A stretch of 6,757 nt of DNA from Mycoplasmatota bacterium (GTDB lineage Bacteria > Bacillota_I > Bacilli_A > Izemoplasmatales > Izemoplasmataceae), in contig DAOWHG010000055.1 in the NCBI GenBank assembly GCA_030641535.1, positions 1 through 6,757 on the forward strand, in the 5' to 3' direction. Of this stretch, positions 4,899-6,757 are shown one piece after another. The translations under genes and the position numbers were made by a program. The number at the start of each line of letters is the position of its first letter. The stretch's first letter is position 1. Below the pieces are notes generated by a model that made no database searches, was not told where the DNA came from, and saw only the letters and a list, made by a program, of their open reading frames with translations.

Positions 4899-6757
4899 AT
4901 GAAAAAACTCTTAGATTTGCTTTTTAGTAGAAGAAAACTTGTAATTTTACTTTTTACAATCATTCTTGGTTATGGAATTTATAGTTATTTTGTTATTCCA
5001 AAACAAGAAATGCCAACTTTTGATTCTACAAATATGGTAATAACCATAACAGCCCCTGGAGTAAATGCAAGAGATATTGAAGATGAGATTGTTCAAGATA
5101 TAGAAAAATTAATCTTAACATATAGTGATGTAGACAGTGTTAGGAGTGTAATCTATGATAACTATTGTGTCATCATTGTTATGTACAGATATAGCACTGA
5201 TAATTCTACTCTTTTAAGTGTCGATATTTTCGATAAAATCAATGAGTTATCGCTAAACGACAACATAAGTGACATTAGCTATACTTCGGAATTCGAGGAT
5301 CCACATATCATTTTTGCAGTCCATTCTGATACCCTTAACGATGAAGACCTACTAAGTTATAGTGAGGGATTCAAGAATGAATTGCTATTATTTGACGAAA
5401 TTAAGAAAGTCGAAATAGATAATGTGTTCAGTAAAGAGATAATAATAACTCTCGATACATCCCTCCTAGATTTATATGGATTATCATTAACAGACATCTA
5501 TGGAATTTTATATGCTAATTCAATAAACATACCTCTAGGTGGTCTCAGTACAGTTTATGGAACAATTAGTATCTCAAGTGATACATCTATAGATAATATT
5601 AGCGAATTAGAAGATATGATTATCATTCCAGAGATCACAGGAGTATCTACTCAAGTTCAATTAAGTGATCTCAGTACAATCGAACTTGTAGATACTAATT
5701 CGAAAATGTACGAATTCGATAATGAGAAATCAATCTTCTTAAGTGTTTACTTTCAAAAAGATATTGATTTCACAAAAATGGGTGACGAGATCTTAGCTTC
5801 AAAAGAAAGTTACTTAAATGAAGAAAATAATAGTGAATTAAATATTAGTGAAATGCTTTTCCTTCCAGACTATGTAAATGATCAAATTAATAATGTATTC
5901 TACAGCTTACTTGTTGCTATAGTTATAGTAATGATTGTAGTTCTGTTTGGAATAGGCTTTAGAAATAGTATCTTAATCATTATAACAATACCTTTAGTAA
6001 TCTTCACTACAATAGCTGTTTTATATTTAGCTGATTATGAATTACACAAACTCACGATAGTTGGACTAATAGTCTCTATTGGTATATTAGTAGATAACAG
6101 TATTGTTATCACAGAAGGCATAAAGAGAAACTTGGATGGAGGACTTTCAAAAATCGATAGTGCTAAAAAAGCAATTCACGATAATAGTGGTCCTATACTA
6201 AGCTCAACTTTAACAACAATAGCCGCATTTATAGTATTAGTCTTGTTACCTGGGTTCTTAGGTGAAATTGTTAGTAGCATGCCTCTAACAGTTATTATAG
6301 CGATTTCCCTAAGTTATATAGTTAGTATGGTTCTAAGTCCAGTTCTTGCAACAATATTCCTTAAAAGAACTAAATCTGAGAAAGTAAAGAAGACAAACAT
6401 ACACGAAAGAAATATCAAGAAACTAATAGGAGTAACCGCAAGACTTCCATTATTATGGATAGCTTTAAGTATTACAGTTTTAACAGGTAGTGTGTACTTC
6501 GCATTTCAAATGCAGGAAATCGATTTATATCCAAATGATGAACGAAGCGTTCTCTATATAGACTTCGAAAACAACATATTAGGAGACATATGGTCAACTG
6601 AAGAACTAAAAAATGAAATTACAGACATTTTAGATAATAATTCTCATGTTTTATATTACTCAAGTAGCGTAGGAGGCAACCTTCCAAACTTCCATTTCAG
6701 TGCAGACTACATAAATGAAAGACCACATGTCGGAAGAATCTACATAGATTTTGATTA
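4899..6757 (+). CDS. RND-superfamily efflux transporter permease subunit (partial, 3' end outside window)
   Basis: An open frame of 619 codons runs off the right edge; full RND permeases are roughly 1000 residues. It encodes an inner-membrane, proton-driven exporter of the AcrB/SwrC type. After a basic N-terminus, TM1 lies at about 14-33 and is followed by a porter region of some 300 residues starting PKQEMPTF, where family members have similar Pro-rich text. TM2 (about 333-354), TM3 (358-380), TM4 (386-408), TM5 (435-453) and TM6 (463-488) follow, then TM7 (518-538) and the start of the second porter half. The TM4 signature GILVDNSIVITEG carries D399, equivalent to AcrB Asp407; the second acidic position is Asn400 instead of Asp408, a variant seen in many RND relatives. 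No membrane-fusion-protein gene precedes it. Divergent from the TetR-family gene and probably controlled by it. Substrate unknown. Confidence 0.93.
   Translation, partial: MKKLLDLLFSRRKLVILLFTIILGYGIYSYFVIPKQEMPTFDSTNMVITITAPGVNARDIEDEIVQDIEKLILTYSDVDSVRSVIYDNYCVIIVMYRYSTDNSTLLSVDIFDKINELSLNDNISDISYTSEFEDPHIIFAVHSDTLNDEDLLSYSEGFKNELLLFDEIKKVEIDNVFSKEIIITLDTSLLDLYGLSLTDIYGILYANSINIPLGGLSTVYGTISISSDTSIDNISELEDMIIIPEITGVSTQVQLSDLSTIELVDTNSKMYEFDNEKSIFLSVYFQKDIDFTKMGDEILASKESYLNEENNSELNISEMLFLPDYVNDQINNVFYSLLVAIVIVMIVVLFGIGFRNSILIIITIPLVIFTTIAVLYLADYELHKLTIVGLIVSIGILVDNSIVITEGIKRNLDGGLSKIDSAKKAIHDNSGPILSSTLTTIAAFIVLVLLPGFLGEIVSSMPLTVIIAISLSYIVSMVLSPVLATIFLKRTKSEKVKKTNIHERNIKKLIGVTARLPLLWIALSITVLTGSVYFAFQMQEIDLYPNDERSVLYIDFENNILGDIWSTEELKNEITDILDNNSHVLYYSSSVGGNLPNFHFSADYINERPHVGRIYIDFD

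Overview
The window is very AT-rich, low-GC DNA. The left intergenic stretch is about 19% G+C by my count. It has strong Shine-Dalgarno sequences and proteins that read as Bacillota or Mycoplasmatota. All seven tryptophans I can see in the coding regions are TGG, and no gene depends on UGA being Trp. That argues against the UGA=Trp mycoplasmas and spiroplasmas. It fits standard-code lineages such as Acholeplasma, Izemoplasma, Haloplasma or Erysipelotrichia-like bacteria. This placement is an inference from composition and protein character, not from a database match.

Layout, left to right. Positions 1-438 hold no convincing gene but contain several AT-rich dyads. Positions 439-1437 (minus) encode a LacI-family repressor resembling the EbgR/GalR galactoside-type regulators. 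A perfect 18-bp inverted repeat at 1455-1493 lies between it and the next gene. Read from the minus strand it is at once a plausible terminator for the upstream operon, the home of the repressor's extended -10 promoter, and a likely autoregulatory operator. Positions 1501-2382 (minus) encode a DEDDh 3'-5' exonuclease with an unassigned N-terminal domain of about 100 residues. Positions 2412-4169 (minus) encode a complete UvrC nucleotide-excision-repair nuclease. Positions 4178-4774 (minus) encode a TetR/AcrR-family regulator. Positions 4899-6757 (plus) are the first 619 codons of an RND-superfamily efflux permease that runs off the right edge.

The tetR-like gene, uvrC and the exonuclease gene are tightly packed on one strand (8 and 29 nt gaps). 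The tetR-like stop codon lies inside the uvrC ribosome binding site, so they probably form one operon. The RND gene diverges from tetR across a 124-bp intergenic region. There, overlapping back-to-back promoters share an imperfect 22-bp palindrome, the expected layout for a TetR repressor controlling itself and a divergent pump. The consequence worth noting is that a DNA repair nuclease and an exonuclease may ride on a transcript controlled by an efflux regulator. The LacI gene looks like a separate sugar-related unit whose targets are probably outside the window.
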